Notes under the pieces: model-generated | Databases searched by the model: none | Seen by the model: only the letters and a program-made list of their open reading frames with translations | What the model was told of the DNA's origin: nothing | NCBI GenBank assembly: GCA_947579605.1 | Contig: OX388312.1 | Location: 18,065,313 to 18,129,312 of the forward strand | Reading direction: 5' to 3' | Length of the DNA stretch: 64,000 bases | From: Athripsodes cinereus | Taxonomy: Eukaryota; Arthropoda; Insecta; Trichoptera; Leptoceridae | Program-made: the position numbers and the translations under genes | Shown here: positions 48,336 through 61,759 of the stretch, in pieces | Position numbering within the stretch: position 1 is the stretch's first letter | Layout of the letters: every line of letters begins with the position of its first letter

Positions 48336-48685
48336 CATGGGTGGCCAACCTTTTCAGCAGCCGGGCCAAATTTCAGAATGAGATTTCCTACCGGGCCGTA
48401 CAACAATATACTCCATATTATGAAACATTTGATAATTTTACTCCACTTTAAAATTTCTACCCCCCCCCCACCCGGTCGTCAATTTTTCAAAATGGTATAG
48501 GAATTTGAAATGTTTCAAAACTCCTCGGTTTTCTTTAAGAATATTTTCTCAAAATACCTCTTTCAAGAAAGTAACTGGTACTTTTACCGACTATTATTAA
48601 AAACAGTGTTCATATGCTTCGCGGGCCGCACGTAGACACCCAACGGGCCGCATGTTGCCCGTTGGCCGCGGGTTGGCCACCCCTG
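48336..48685. mobile_element. hAT-type MITE with 8-bp target duplication
   Basis: A 350-bp element with terminal inverted repeats CATGGGTGGCCAACC and GGTTGGCCACCCCTG (one mismatch), GC-rich GGGCCG subterminal blocks, and a perfect 8-bp direct repeat TAATAAAC on both sides (48328-48335 and 48686-48693). The 8-bp duplication and CA-G-type ends are those of the hAT superfamily. It has no transposase, so it is non-autonomous. It split a copy of the dispersed repeat family region. Confidence 0.88.
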
Positions 48686-48799
48686 TAATAAACCTAGAGG
48701 ACGTATTTTTGTGCCAATAAAAATGAAGACATTCAGTATGTGCAGCGAATCCCATCACTGAATCAAAGATGTAAAATATTTTACGCTAATTGTCTTACA

Positions 48800-51700
48800 A
48801 ATATCTAACAAGTAATAACATAACACTCGATACGTAACACTCGACTATTTATACAAAATATTGGGAAATATTTTTTTAAAGGGAAATAAATGGAGTAAAT
48901 TAAGCCTTCTCTCAGAATATCGCACATCCGCTTAGAAATAAGATACATAGATCAATAAAAATTAATTTCACTTTTATGTCCTTCAATATAACACTTTATT
49001 AACACATAATTGTAATGTCTAATAATAACTATGGTGATCAACCAAACAGTATTCAAATATAGACTCGGTCATTGATACAATACAATTTGATTTCAATACA
49101 GTATTATAAATTTCCATTCAATGCCATACAGGAAAAAGTGAAGCGAATCAACCATCCATCATCAACTATTATAAAACATACATTGGTTGAAATAAATTCG
49201 CCATACATACCTACATAATATTGTTGTTATTTTTGTGTGGTTTTACCCGGCTTCGCTCACGAAATAAAAATCAAATTAACACTTAACAGATAACATAATT
49301 AACCACCTTGAAAAAGTTACCAACAGCACGATCAAATATTTTTGCCAATTCTATCCATATTCCATCATGATCTGATGTAAAATATCGATAAATATTTTTT
49401 GGATGATTTCCATACAAATCTGATAACACAATTAATACCTGTCAGTATGAAAAATATTTATAATTATTATTTTTGGCATTAAACCTACCCAGAGGATGAG
49501 ACCTTGTATAGAGGGTATTTTTCTATTCCCTTTCTTGTCCACTGAGGAAATATAAACTTATATGCGAGCGGACACAACATATTTGTTCATATTATTATGT
49601 TAGCATTTATCTACGTATAAACAAATATGTGCCATTCGCGCAACAACCGTATATTGACCATCAAAAACATAGTGTATTATCTACGAGTATATGGAGACAT
49701 AGCTTGAAATTGAACTTTTCTATAAGCCCACGTCAAATTGTAGGTCGCCGGCTTTGACTTACGTCAGTATCTATAAAATATCGTAACAAAACCATAGCAT
49801 GTTAAGAGACGTCATTTTTCAATATGTTTGATGTCAAAAAATTTACATTTATTTCTCATGTATTTGTTTACAAGAAATCACTGCCAAACACCTTTGCTAC
49901 TAACCGTTGTTTTCACTTTTATTAATCTTAAATAATTTCAAGTTAAAATGGCATGGCTTTGCTTTAACAAAAAGAGCATAACTTTGCTCAGAAAGGGCAT
50001 AACAGTGGCTAACAAAACTTCATTCATAAGTCACTTTTGGCAAAATTTGATATGGTGTAGTTTCGCTCCGATATGTAAATAATAATATTATTATTTTTTG
50101 ATTCATTAATTTTTATTGTATTTGACAATTACATGTAAAACATTTTAATTATTATTTTTCTACAATTCATTCATATTATTTATATAAGGCGAATTTGGAC
50201 ATATCTACATATATCGATATAACATGCTGAGTATCTTACTATAACATATTTTAGTAAATTGTTCTTGTATTTGACAATATATCTATGATTATGTAATAAC
50301 ACAATATTTATATTAATTCTTTGCATCCAACGACATTTAACAAATTAAAGATTTACTCTCGACTCAACTGTTATAAAAAAATTTCATCATGTTTTTCGCT
50401 CAAATAAACAACATCACTCTTATGAACAAACGTGGTTATTTTGGAAAAAAATAAACCATCAATTAAATTAAAAAAATAAAGCATTATTTTTTTATCTAAT
50501 CAGGACAGTGGTTGGCCTTTTGCTTAATTTGATGTATTTTTGTTATTGAAATAAGGTTTTGATTGATTTTAATGCTTATAATACATTGTAAAGCACTAGT
50601 TGAAAAATTATGCCCCTTTAGTAACTCTATGTAGTTCTGAGAGCTTAATCTTTTGCAGCTTTTTATTGCTTTGAAACTAGTAATAATCCTCTTGCTATGT
50701 TTTAAAATAGGTATTTACATTATTATTTTCCTTTGTTTCCTGTAACACTTATTGCATGTATTTTTATTTCCGATGGCGTTTTGCACAGCTCACTGATCTT
50801 TATTGATTTCTCGCTTATCCGTAACAACTGAGGGAAATAAATACGGATTGCGAAAATCCGATTTCAGTATTGACATTTCCTTCATTGCCTTGAAAAAACA
50901 AAACGAAAGCTAAAATAGAAACATCAATGTAATATTTTCTCTATCAAAATGCTAATAATATATTTCAAATGTAGCGGGCGGATAAACAAATTATGTTTTC
51001 TAAGATTATGTATCAAAAAGCACCGTTAAATCATTCTCTAGATAAGTTTAGTATTATAATAATGAGCTTACTCCGTTTAAGTGAAATTTGTAGGTAGAAG
51101 ACAGGTGATGGAATTACTAATGTATTTAATGGGATTACCGCCTAATACGAATCTTGGAATCTCTCTGGTGAATTATGACATGAATAGACTTCATTAACTG
51201 AAAATAATCGCATAGATATTTTTTTATATCGCATCATTTTAGATTGTATGTTCATTATTAAACATATATTATTGTTATGATGTTATCACTAATACATTAT
51301 CACTAATTATCTATGTGCAATTTAATGATTTCAAAACTTTGTAGGCACACATTTTCTATTCGTCAATATGTTTGTTTTTAATTTTCTTTTTAAATAAGAA
51401 TTGCTCTCCGTTTCCTTATAAAGATTTACTTTAAAATTCATTTTGTCCTCTCAATCAAACGTTATAATATGTGATATAAACGTCCACATTGCTTTAAAAT
51501 TTTTGCATGAGATAAAACATATTAAAAACATATAATGTCAACATTTCCATTGACGGTTTTTTTAATAACCTCCAAATTTGACTACTACCACGTATCCTGA
51601 TAATTAAATTCGTTTTTGGCAGACTCAACCAATTAGGCCTTCTTTTGTAAAAGAATGATGTAAATGAATTTAAAATAAAATATATTTACATGACATTACG

Positions 51701-52950
51701 GATTATGTTGAATCTCACATAATAAAAATATTTAGGCGTTTAATGTACTTATTTCAATAGATAATAGTATTTAGTCTTTTATTCACAAAACAAAGAATTA
51801 TTAAAGAGCGATGTTATAGAATGCAATGGTAAACATAAAACTGCAACAAGAAATGGAATTAATAAAAATATTTACATAATAATTATAATCTGTAGCACCT
51901 ACTGAATATTGCGCAAAAGTCTTACATGAATTTTAATATATTTTTTCAAGCCATACCTAAATATGCTACCAAATTTAGGCATTAACGATTAAGGGATTAA
52001 CAAGCAAATTCATTTCCGTTAAAATTGTGTAATTTTTTAGTTTTTCTTTCGTGAGAGGGCTGCGATTTTTAAAGGAACTAATATTCAACACAGGTACTAC
52101 TACTATTTGAAAAACCGCCAAAAAATCATTTTCCCGACTTTTTCGCACTGGGGATATCTTTTACTTATTAAATCCTTGAATAAACTTTAATATGTTTTAT
52201 GTTATCGAGACATTAACGAATTAACTATAAGTATCGCAATTATTTTTTTCATGTACGTTTTAAAGATTAACTGAAACAAATTGTTGATTAACAATGCATA
52301 GTTCAAATGAATACTATCCATACTGTACGTAAAGGTATGTAGATACATACCTAATGTGACTTGAAGAATATGGTAATAAAGGTATCCAAGCGTAATATTA
52401 TTATGAGAAAGGCATTGTTTGACACTCTTCCTCCTACTCATAAGTCATAATTTTATATAATAAACGACAAGATGGTTTTTGCGGTGCGACAAATGATAAT
52501 AATAAATGAAAGTTTAATTAATTAATTTATATACAACATGTTGCTTTTCCCTACATATTTAATTATTAACATAGGATTATTTTGTCGTGGAATAATTTTT
52601 ATGATGTGTTTCCTGATTTCGGATATGAAAACTATTATAATTGATTTTTAGTAGCTAGTTATTATATTTTTGGCACACCCCGACAAGGAAATTGTTTATA
52701 TTCTGAAGAAATATAATGTCGACCGATCATCTGTTTCTATCTTGTCTATTTTTTGCCTATGTTACTAGTATAGTATTAGTCACGATACAATATATCACAA
52801 TATATATGAAGAGTGTTCTTCGTGTAATTTTCACTATTCGCTCACCGTTTTGCGTAGGTGCAGATCTATTTATATGTCAACTAGAAATGGCTATGAAATA
52901 TCTCTAGTACTTGATATTATTACTAATACATTCATTCAATTCATTAAAAA
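48800..52950. other. Gene-free AT-rich stretch
   Basis: No gene supported on either strand. Near 49240 there is a TTTTACCCGGCTTCGCTCAC motif that recurs in many insect noncoding repeats, so a transposon remnant is likely there. Nothing else was recognised. Confidence 0.35.
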
Positions 52951-52951
52951 G

Positions 52952-53190
52952 CCATCACATTTCTCACTAGTGGGGTAGCCATTGGACAGACATGCGAAAT
53001 ACATGCAAGTTTTCCTTTGTGTGACGATAGAATGTAAGATATTCAGGTTGGATGGCATACCTCATCCCTGAACTGAAGATGTTAAACGTAAAGATTTATG
53101 AATACATTCCTCTTATAGGATATTCCAAAACTAACAAAAAAGTGTGGAAGACCTATATTTTATCGGAATTAACCATATCTCAGGTGGTAT
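52952..53190 (+). repeat. Full-length diverged copy of the dispersed 250-bp family
   Basis: Aligns with 31373-31622: TAGTGGGGTAGCCATTGGAC, then TATTCAGGTTGGATGGCATA, then AAGTGTGGAAGACC. No coding capacity. Confidence 0.6.
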
Positions 53191-53194
53191 ATCT

Positions 53195-56100
53195 CATCGC
53201 TAAATTAAAATGTTAAATTATCATCGTAACTAGAAATAACTTCACTAAATTCCCAATGCAACGTAAAGAACTTGTTACGAAGACGAATGAATATGGCTTC
53301 AATTTATGAAAAATTTGCAATAAACAAAATCGATACGATTTTTATTTGTTTACTCAGGAGTAGACAAGCCTCAAGATCTGGATGTTTCAATATTATTTAT
53401 TATCTTGGCATTATCTGAAGTCACTTCAATCTATTCCATCGTAGATCAATATCAACAATTTGTGATATTATGATCTACAGGTATATAATATGTCCTTTTG
53501 ATTGACGTCAATTTAATATCAATTGGGTTAATAACAGATTTGTTTTTGTCCATTGTTTTTGTCATATGTCAATTCATATATGAATATTGATATCATGTGT
53601 TTGTTTTCAAAATAATATGTTAACTTATAGTCGTAGGTACCTACATATTGATTATTATTACAACATATATTCAAATTACAGAGACGTTCTTATTGTATAA
53701 TAAAATCGAAATAATTTTGTTAAATTTGTATAGTCGTAAGATTTCATTATATTCAAATGTTTTGTCGTAAATTGAAATTAAAGTAAACGTACTTGAATGG
53801 AAGTTCTCACCTTTTACCTCACACAATACAAAACAAACGTTACTAAAATGTTTAATAATTTTCCAATACAATGCTCGAGTGATTTTCATTGTAACGATTA
53901 TGGAATCTGATTTAATTTTACCAAGCATTCGGTGAATTATTGTAGAAAAAATATTATTGCAAAGAACAAAAGTAATTAATTACCGGAAAACCTTTTAAGA
54001 ATCCGACATTTGAAAAATGAGAAGAATTCGCTGAAACAATTTTCCTTTCAGAAAAGTAATTACCTTTGTAAAAAAAATTACTTGGGTGAAGCCTTTTTAA
54101 TTTACTTTATTTTTTTCAAAAAAAATAATTTATACCTAAAAAAGGTTAAATTTAATTACGTAGTGAATAGGGAGTTGCTCCCAACGCGGATTTTATTTGG
54201 TATCTTATAAACGTCAAATTAATTATCTTATCTTTTCTTGAACATATACTGCAGTCTTTACTAAATCAACGATCTAAATGAGGGTCTTCAATATAGATTA
54301 ACTATCATCTGTATGGTACTCTTGAGGCTAGACATTATATTTGCAAGAATGCCAATTTGTCGTTTTTTATCATACAACATTATTAAGATCGTACACTAAG
54401 ACGGTGTTGGAACTAATCTCAGAGAACTGTTTACGCCTCAGATAAACTCGATTCTCGGTTGATGTTATTCACGTTTAATATAAAAGAACTATATCCTATT
54501 AGATCAAATGAAGAACTGTACGGCTTTATGTTTTAGATTTAAGAATTATCCGTGATGGTACCGATTACATACACTCTATATAATATTATGAAGTAGATGC
54601 AGGTAGGTATGTATAATGTTATAATAGTTACTCATTAATGCGTTTGTATGAGGATATTTAGCGATATTTTATGGTTTCATGGTTTATTTACGGTACCTAT
54701 ATTTTAATAGTTGTATTTACATTTGTAAAATATACATATTATGAGAATACTTTGAATTATGTACCTACAAATCGATAAATGTGTAAAAATTTATTCACAA
54801 ATGTGTATTTAAAAAGTACAAATATCAAAACATACTTCCATTAATCAAACACTGAAACACTGTAATCTCACCGTTACATTGACTAGACATTAGAACACCA
54901 GAAATGTCGTGGGAATAGGTGACTCATTTGTGGCAGAATTACTCTGAATAGAATGAGACAATTTTCAATTCTATATTCAGGAAAGAAACGTTAAAGGGCG
55001 ATAGAAGAAGAATATTAATTATGTAATCTATTGCATAGTTATCATTGTCTCGATTATTTTCCAACAATCTATTTACTTGCTCACCTTATAATATTAGTTA
55101 TTATTACAAATAGCTTCACATCATTCATTTTCATCATACTATGACTCACAATATAATATGTATAAAGAATGAATTTTTATTGCCATAATGTGTTGCAGTT
55201 TTTGAATTTATCACGAAATGAATTAAAATTCATAATAAAAATACTTGGTTATTTTATATGCATCAGTTATCAGCTAATAATTATTCATGATGCCAAAATA
55301 TAACTGATGTTAAAATGGCAATCTATTGGGAAAATTATTATATTTTGTGCGTTAAAAATATATCAAAATCCATATGATAAAATATGGCAAACGAAGCAGC
55401 TGATATTAAATATGAAACAGTCAAGTGGTTTTTTCTGCCATTGTGTTTTACATGTATGTACACATGGCATTTTATTTGCTACATAAGGGTTATTATGCAA
55501 TTACTTGTTTTTAATATAACACTACACAATTTACTTATATTGTTAATTCTACATACCAAAAAGGAGTTTTATTGTGGTAGCTACCTGAACAACTGTCGTA
55601 GCTATAATTACGTATTCAACCTTTTATTTTCAAGTTTATTCAACAAAATATTGGCATAAGTATAGTGATAAAAAATACGATGCAATACATAGTACAATTA
55701 AATACATTTAATATATTATTCACGTATGTACAATATGTTGTTTTATTTTTTTAAAGCTCAACAATTTCTCACACCGTCTGTTTTTTTTATACAATTATTC
55801 ACATTATTGAATTTCACACTGATATTTCTCTATCCATCTTTCTTTCAGAAACGGGGTAGCATAAGACAAGCTGCATGTATAATAAATTGAATTCTTTGAG
55901 AATGATTAAAATGTAGTCTGGATTGACACCCCCAAGTGCCCATTGCGGAGCCTATGGAGGTCGAAGAGAATAAATAAAAAAAAAAAAAAAAACGTACAGT
56001 TTATTTTCTTAGTGAAAATAGAAAGGGTGGTAAAATTTATACTGTCGTGTCCATTTCTTTCTTTATCCCCGTTCTTCTTTAGTATTTTGCGTAATAAATG

Positions 56101-56400
56101 AGAGCCGTGATACGGTAAGGCTTATGGAGGTATCCATAAAGGAATTTGACTTGAGATGGTATCTACGATAACTGAATTACAAAACATAATTACACTGCTC
56201 GTCCAGTACAGTGGTATTAGCGTTACGGTTGAGTTCCTCAACAACTTGATGTTTCTACTGCATCAGTTATATCACAATATTGAAAAGTCTACGTAGATAA
56301 AGTAGGTAATACATAAAGATAATAGTCTACAAGTCATGGCACCACTATCAAGCAAAGTGATTTCATTATAATAAATTATGAATTATATTTGTTATATCAA
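53195..56400. other. Gene-free AT-rich stretch
   Basis: No gene supported. 55917-55993 ends in AAGAGAATAAATAAAAAAAA and looks like the polyadenylated end of a short retroelement. Confidence 0.35.
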
Positions 56401-56407
56401 TCGTATT

Positions 56408-57510
56408 CACTTAAGATATTTATAGCATTCATCGACCTTGAAAAAGCATTCGATAAAGTAGAATGGGAACAACTTTTTAACACTCTAAACCAGATAGGAA
56501 TGAGTTATAAAGACAGAAGAGCAATCTGGAGCTTATACAAGAACGAAATGGCTGTGATCAAAAGCGGAGAGAGCTGCGCAGAAGCAAGGGTCGAACAAGG
56601 CGTAAGACAAGGATGCTCAATGTCGCCAGCTCTCTTTAACTGCTATATACAGCGAGCCATTGATGAACTGAGAGAAGAAATGAAGAACTGGACAGGAGTA
56701 AAAATAAATGGGAAAAAGGTCGACATGATCAGATATGCTGACGACATAGCACTGCTCGCAGACTCCGAGATGGAGCTGAACGAAGCCTTAGGAAAAATGG
56801 AAAGTATTCTGTTGTCAAAGTACAACATGAAAATAAATAAAGAAAAAACAAAATGTATGGTCGTTGGAAGAGAGGAAGCGACTGCGAACATTGCCATAAA
56901 TGGAGTGAGCATCAAACAAGTAAGTGAATTCGTGTACCTGGGCAGCAGAATAAACCAGGATGGACGCTCCAAATCGGAAATTGTAAGCAGAATAAACCAG
57001 GCAAGGATTGCCTTTAACAAAAAATCAAAGATATTGGAATCCCCAAATATTGACTTAAGCGTAAGGAAGAACCTTACTAAAGCCTTTGTATGGAGCATTC
57101 TGCTTTATGGTTGTGAGACATGGACCATCAGCAAGAGTGAAAGCGGACGGTTGGCGGCCTTTGAGATGTGGTGCTACAGACGCATGCTCAAGATCCATTG
57201 GTCGGAGCACGTCGAAAATGAAGAAGTATTAACCAGGGTAGGCGAAAAAAGGCAACTCCTTAAGAGAATCAGCCAACAACGAGCTAACTGGATTGGCCAC
57301 AACATCAGGCATCCAGGACTACTCATCGCCATCGCAGAAGGTAAGACCGAGGGGACAAATGGCAGAGGCCGACCAAGAGAAGCATATATGGACCAACTGA
57401 AGAGAGACATGAACTGTGGCTCATACGTGGGGCTAAAAAGACTGGCTGAGAATAGAGACGAATGGAGAAGAAAAACTAAACTCGTTGCAGACCAATCCAG
57501 TGGATTGTAA
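56408..57510 (+). pseudogene. RTE-like non-LTR retrotransposon reverse transcriptase (5' truncated, long open frame)
   Basis: About 367 codons open to TAA at 57508. The order is FIDLEKAFDKVEWEQLF (RT motif A), EQGVRQGCSMSPALFNCYI (template grip/fingers), MIRYADDIALLADSE (YADD catalytic motif C), FVYLGSRINQDGRSKSEI (thumb side), SILLYGCETWTISKSE, then the tail GRGRPREAYMDQLKRD and NRDEWRR. The series fits RTE/endonuclease-reverse-transcriptase LINEs. The N-terminal endonuclease and first RT motifs are missing: the homology starts abruptly near 56408, with no ATG start. No internal stops, so the insertion is recent. Confidence 0.88.
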
Positions 57511-57519
57511 CTCATTATA

Positions 57520-59215
57520 TATATTTATTTCACTCAAAGCAAATGACAGAAGCTTCATTATTTCATATGGGTGTCTAGGTATTTGTAATTATCGTTACTG
57601 TGTAGGTATGGTATTGTATGAATCAGTGTTGTTGACTGTTGCTACCTAATGACATGTTTGCCATCGTTATGGATATCTTTTAATATTTTTTCTTTGTCAT
57701 ATCTAATTATTGTATTCTTTGTTGTAAATACCTATACAAGAATTGAAATAGGATTGATTTGTAAATATTTATTTTGTGTTGAATATATTACAACATTTTT
57801 ATAATTTGACAGATTTCAGTTTCATGAAATGCTGTCATCTTGAATTTTGTTTTTTTTTTTCAATTGTGTATCTGTTAATTTATTTTATCACAATATTAAA
57901 ACTGTTAATTTATCACAATATTATTTCTTCAACATTTATTGAAATAATCAGAAGAAAGTAAGTAGGTACCTATTTACCTTGTCTATTTAAATGTACTTAT
58001 TATGATTATTCTGATACCTAGTGTTCTTTTATTCTAGTGCTAATTAGATGATGCTGTCAAGATATAGTAAAGCAGTGCATCAATAATTGAATATCTAGTA
58101 GTTTGTAATTATAATTAATTATTACATAGAATCGTAACAACATTATGGATAGGTACATAAAGTGCATTATCTCGACTATATAAAATAGCGTGATAGACTG
58201 ATTCATATATGTATGAATTCATCAACATGTTTAGTATTGATTTAGTAAAGTATATATTGATCAATATGCTTACATCTAAATATAGTTACCACAGTTATAC
58301 TGCGTTATTTTGTTTAAACATTTTTCAATAATACTTAGGAAAAAAGAAGTGGGTAAACGCGGCTAGAAATTTTAAAAGTTTTGCGTTGTTTTTTTTTCGG
58401 AAAAAGTCGTAATATTTTATGGACCGTATATAAACAATTTCATCTCTGCTGATAAATTAAAATTATAAAATGTGTTTTTGGTTAATGGTCTAGTATTTCT
58501 TATCAAAAAATAAGGTTTTTTGATAAGAAATAAAAATAAAAATGAGGTTTTTGATAATAATAAGAACATAATTATCTATGGTAACAAACACTCTGCCTCT
58601 ATCGATAGTTTCACTTATAGGATATACCTACCGTGAAAGAAAAAGTATTCCATTAGTTAGAGTAACGAGGTACGATAAAAAGTATAATCCACAGTTTAAC
58701 AAGACGATGTCATTATATTCTATTTGCATTCTACTTAGTTCGTTCTCATATGTTGTCAGACACCTGATGTTATAATGCATTGTATTTGTTATCTAATCAA
58801 AAGCATATGTCCTGTCTACTATTATTTCTTTAGTCTTTCACTCGTTGTTAGGTAGTTATACTTACATAATATTAGGTATATATTGTTTTCAGTTGTCAGA
58901 GTAAAATATCAATAGATAAGTAGTAAATATTATTACTGTGTACTGCAGATGAATATATAATACATAATATATCTAGATACTAATAAAGAATACTAGAATG
59001 TGAGATGCGATATGTGTGGCGTTGTGTGTGTGTGTGTGTGTGTGTGTGTGGTAGGTAGTTATATTAATTGCAGATGCACAGCATCATATAATATATATGG
59101 ATTATTTCCATTGTTCTGCAAGTAATATTGTATGTACTTACAGATACAGTTGATTTTATTGAATATTTAAGGCTGTTCACATGTAGGTGCATTACTTTTT
59201 CATTTGTTTTCTTAA
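57520..59215. other. Gene-free AT-rich stretch
   Basis: No gene supported. It contains the (GT)n microsatellite at 59023-59051. Confidence 0.35.
59023..59051 (+). repeat. (GT)n microsatellite
   Basis: Uninterrupted run of about 14 GT units. Confidence 0.95.
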
Positions 59216-59244
59216 TGTGTCTATCATCATCATCATCATCGCCC

Positions 59245-59632
59245 TCAACGCTCCTCTCGGGAGCACAGGGCAGAAACCAGCCTCCTCCATTCAGAGCGTC
59301 TCTGTGCCAATTGCGTCACCTCTTCCCACGACATTCCTTGCGCTCTGATATCGTTGTCATAGGAACGGTGTATTGTGAAAGAGGGACGCCCGGGCCTACG
59401 GAACCCCTGCGGACGGAAAAACAGTGCTCTTTTTGGCCAACTATCACTAGGCATTCTCAAAACATGTCCCAGCCAGGACCATCGTCTCTCCTCTATTACG
59501 GAGATTACAGGTCTCTGCTGGGTGCGCCGGCGCACAGCATCATTTGTAACATGTTCATACCATTTGACATCCAAAATCCTTCTAAGACACCTGTTTTCAA
59601 AGCTTAGTATCTTCCGCTCCTGAGCCTTTTTT
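59245..59632 (-). pseudogene. LINE reverse-transcriptase C-terminal tail (minus)
   Basis: The minus-strand frame is open from about 59632 to the stop at 59245. It starts AQERKILSFENRCLRRIL, continues DVKWYEHVTNDAVRRRTQQ, RRWSWLGHVLRMPSDSWPKR, RRPGRPSFTIHRS and ends SEWRRLVSALCSREER. C-terminal tail of an RTE-like LINE. The polymerase core is missing. A related, shorter copy lies at 30625-30825; both have simple CATCAT or TTCA repeats at the 3' end (59223-59240 here). Confidence 0.78.
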
Positions 59633-61499
59633 TAATATACCATACACAAAACCAGTGTGACTAGGTTGAAATTTGTTAAATTTGATTTGATTTTTCCTAC
59701 GTAGGGTTATAATATCTATTAATCACTCTGAAATATAAGTCGGGATTAACGCTAGTACAAGTATGTAATACATAATGTATGCATTTTTTATATCTTTGTA
59801 CATTTCACAAGAATTCTTTAATAATAACGTACGTATCTTATTTATTATAAAGAGATAACTGAACGGCCTGGTGGTATACTGGTATGCAGTAGAAACAAAC
59901 TAAGTCAGTAAATATAGTTTTGAGAAATTGACTTCAAAGTTTTTCTGTTCTTTGTACCCGTGAAAATGACTAAACTCGCTATATGTTATTTAAATAGTCA
60001 AATAATCATGTAGTTGTTACACGTATTAGTGATAGTTATGAATAGTTGGTAAGAATAACTTAAAATATCAAAACTTAAAATATCAAGACTTGATTGGTTT
60101 CTCGTCCTTAGCAACAACTGCTAATGCTTATAATCAAATGTATGCCAGCATTATTCCAACTAGTGTGGAAGCTTTTTTTCCAAAATACTCCAATTAAATT
60201 TCTATTTTCTATGTATCTATTGGAATTATTACCATTTCTGTTCAAAAAATGAACAATTTCTCTTAAAAGCAGTGTTATTTTTCAAGATTATTATTATTTC
60301 AGTGCTATTGTACCTATAACATGTCAATTGAAATTTAAATAAATTTCTAGAATCTAGGCGTTTTATTCTCAATTTTGTATGCTTCATCCCTATCAGGATT
60401 TTTTCCGCTTAATTTTAGTTGTTCAAAATTAGATTTTTCTTTTAGGCAGTCAAATCATTCGTAGAATAGAATAATAAGCATATTTAGGTATATCGGTAAT
60501 ATATTTTTTATTCTATTGTTGCCATTTCAAATTGGAAAAGAGAAAGATTATTTAATACATTACCTGCACAACATTCTAAATTGATTTCATTTAAATGATT
60601 TAACCCAGTATAAGTGGAAACTAGATAAATTTAATTGTTTTGTTGTGTGTATTTCAGTTATTGATTCCTACTAATCCAAAATATTCTTCAGTAAATTAAT
60701 CCTAAAATGAAAATATAAAAGGTCTTTTGTTTTCATACTAAATCTCACAATAATATCACGATTTAGTGATTAATAATTTATTTACAACAATCTCTTATCA
60801 AGTGATTATCTTTAATACAATTGAAAGAATTTTGCGGAAATTATCGTTTATTATAAATACAATGTCAAACCACAACACAGCATAGGTAGTTATTTAATTG
60901 TAACAACATTATTATCTAAGGTTTTATAAAACCACATAAACTTAGCACGCTGTTTGGTTTGTGTACACAGAGACATAATGTAAATAAATCATAAATGCAC
61001 GCTCTATTGATTTATTACTATTATCAATCTGTAAAAGTGAGTACTTCATTATTATTATAATAATAATGCACTAGAACGACACCTTTTATGATAAAATTGA
61101 CGCGTCAATTATAAAAGGTTAATCATAATCGTTAAAGTTTCATGCTACCAATCATTAGGTTTTATGTCGTATTATAATGTAATATGATATAATGCAGTTG
61201 ATTAGTTTGGATTTTATTGTTTTTTATTACATCAGTAGTTACACAGTAGTATGATCATGCTCAATCAGCCTTCGGATATCATTTTCATTATTGAACAGTA
61301 AATTCATGCATCTGCATATTCAAATAACATATGATCGCTTTGATGACTGATAAAAAGTCATTTATGTAAATATTCCATAGATTTTCACTAACAGATGATG
61401 AAAACCTATTAAGCTGGATTGAATAGTATATTTTTAATAGACTTATGACTCGTCGTGCCTCGCTGAAATCTGTCTCGTTGACGAACTCTGAGGAGACCA

Positions 61500-61754
61500 C
61501 TGCGCTTAGCTTTCATTGCTCTCATCAAACTTGTAGAATCCGACAAAGAAAACACTACCAAATTCTTTGAGAGGAGCTTCAGCGTTGCGGGAGCCTGGAA
61601 CCGATTACCAGCGGATCTATGACAATACTAACCTACTGACCCATTCAGGAGCAAGTTAAAAACATTACTGTTCAGGGAAGCCACGGCACCCTTGAGATGG
61701 TCACGGATCATTAAACGGCGCCATATATAAATCGTTATTATTATTATTATTGCA
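61500..61754 (+). pseudogene. LINE tail with (ATT)n end
   Basis: The plus strand encodes TTKFFERSFSVAGAWNRLPA, a stop, then frame-shifted FRSKLKTLLFREAT. F...A...WN.LP....FK..L...LF is the extreme C-terminus of CR1/Jockey-like reverse transcriptases. A (TTA)n microsatellite at about 61733-61750 ends the element. Decayed. Confidence 0.65.
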
Positions 61755-61759
61755 TAAAT

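Noticed and set aside
56643..57098. 151-codon minus-strand frame
   Set aside because: Shadow of the RTE-like reverse transcriptase on the opposite strand; no independent motif.
57174..57515. 113-codon minus-strand frame
   Set aside because: Also a shadow of the reverse transcriptase coding strand.
59128..59607. 159-codon plus-strand frame
   Set aside because: Antisense shadow of the LINE tail on the minus strand, which has the recognisable motifs.
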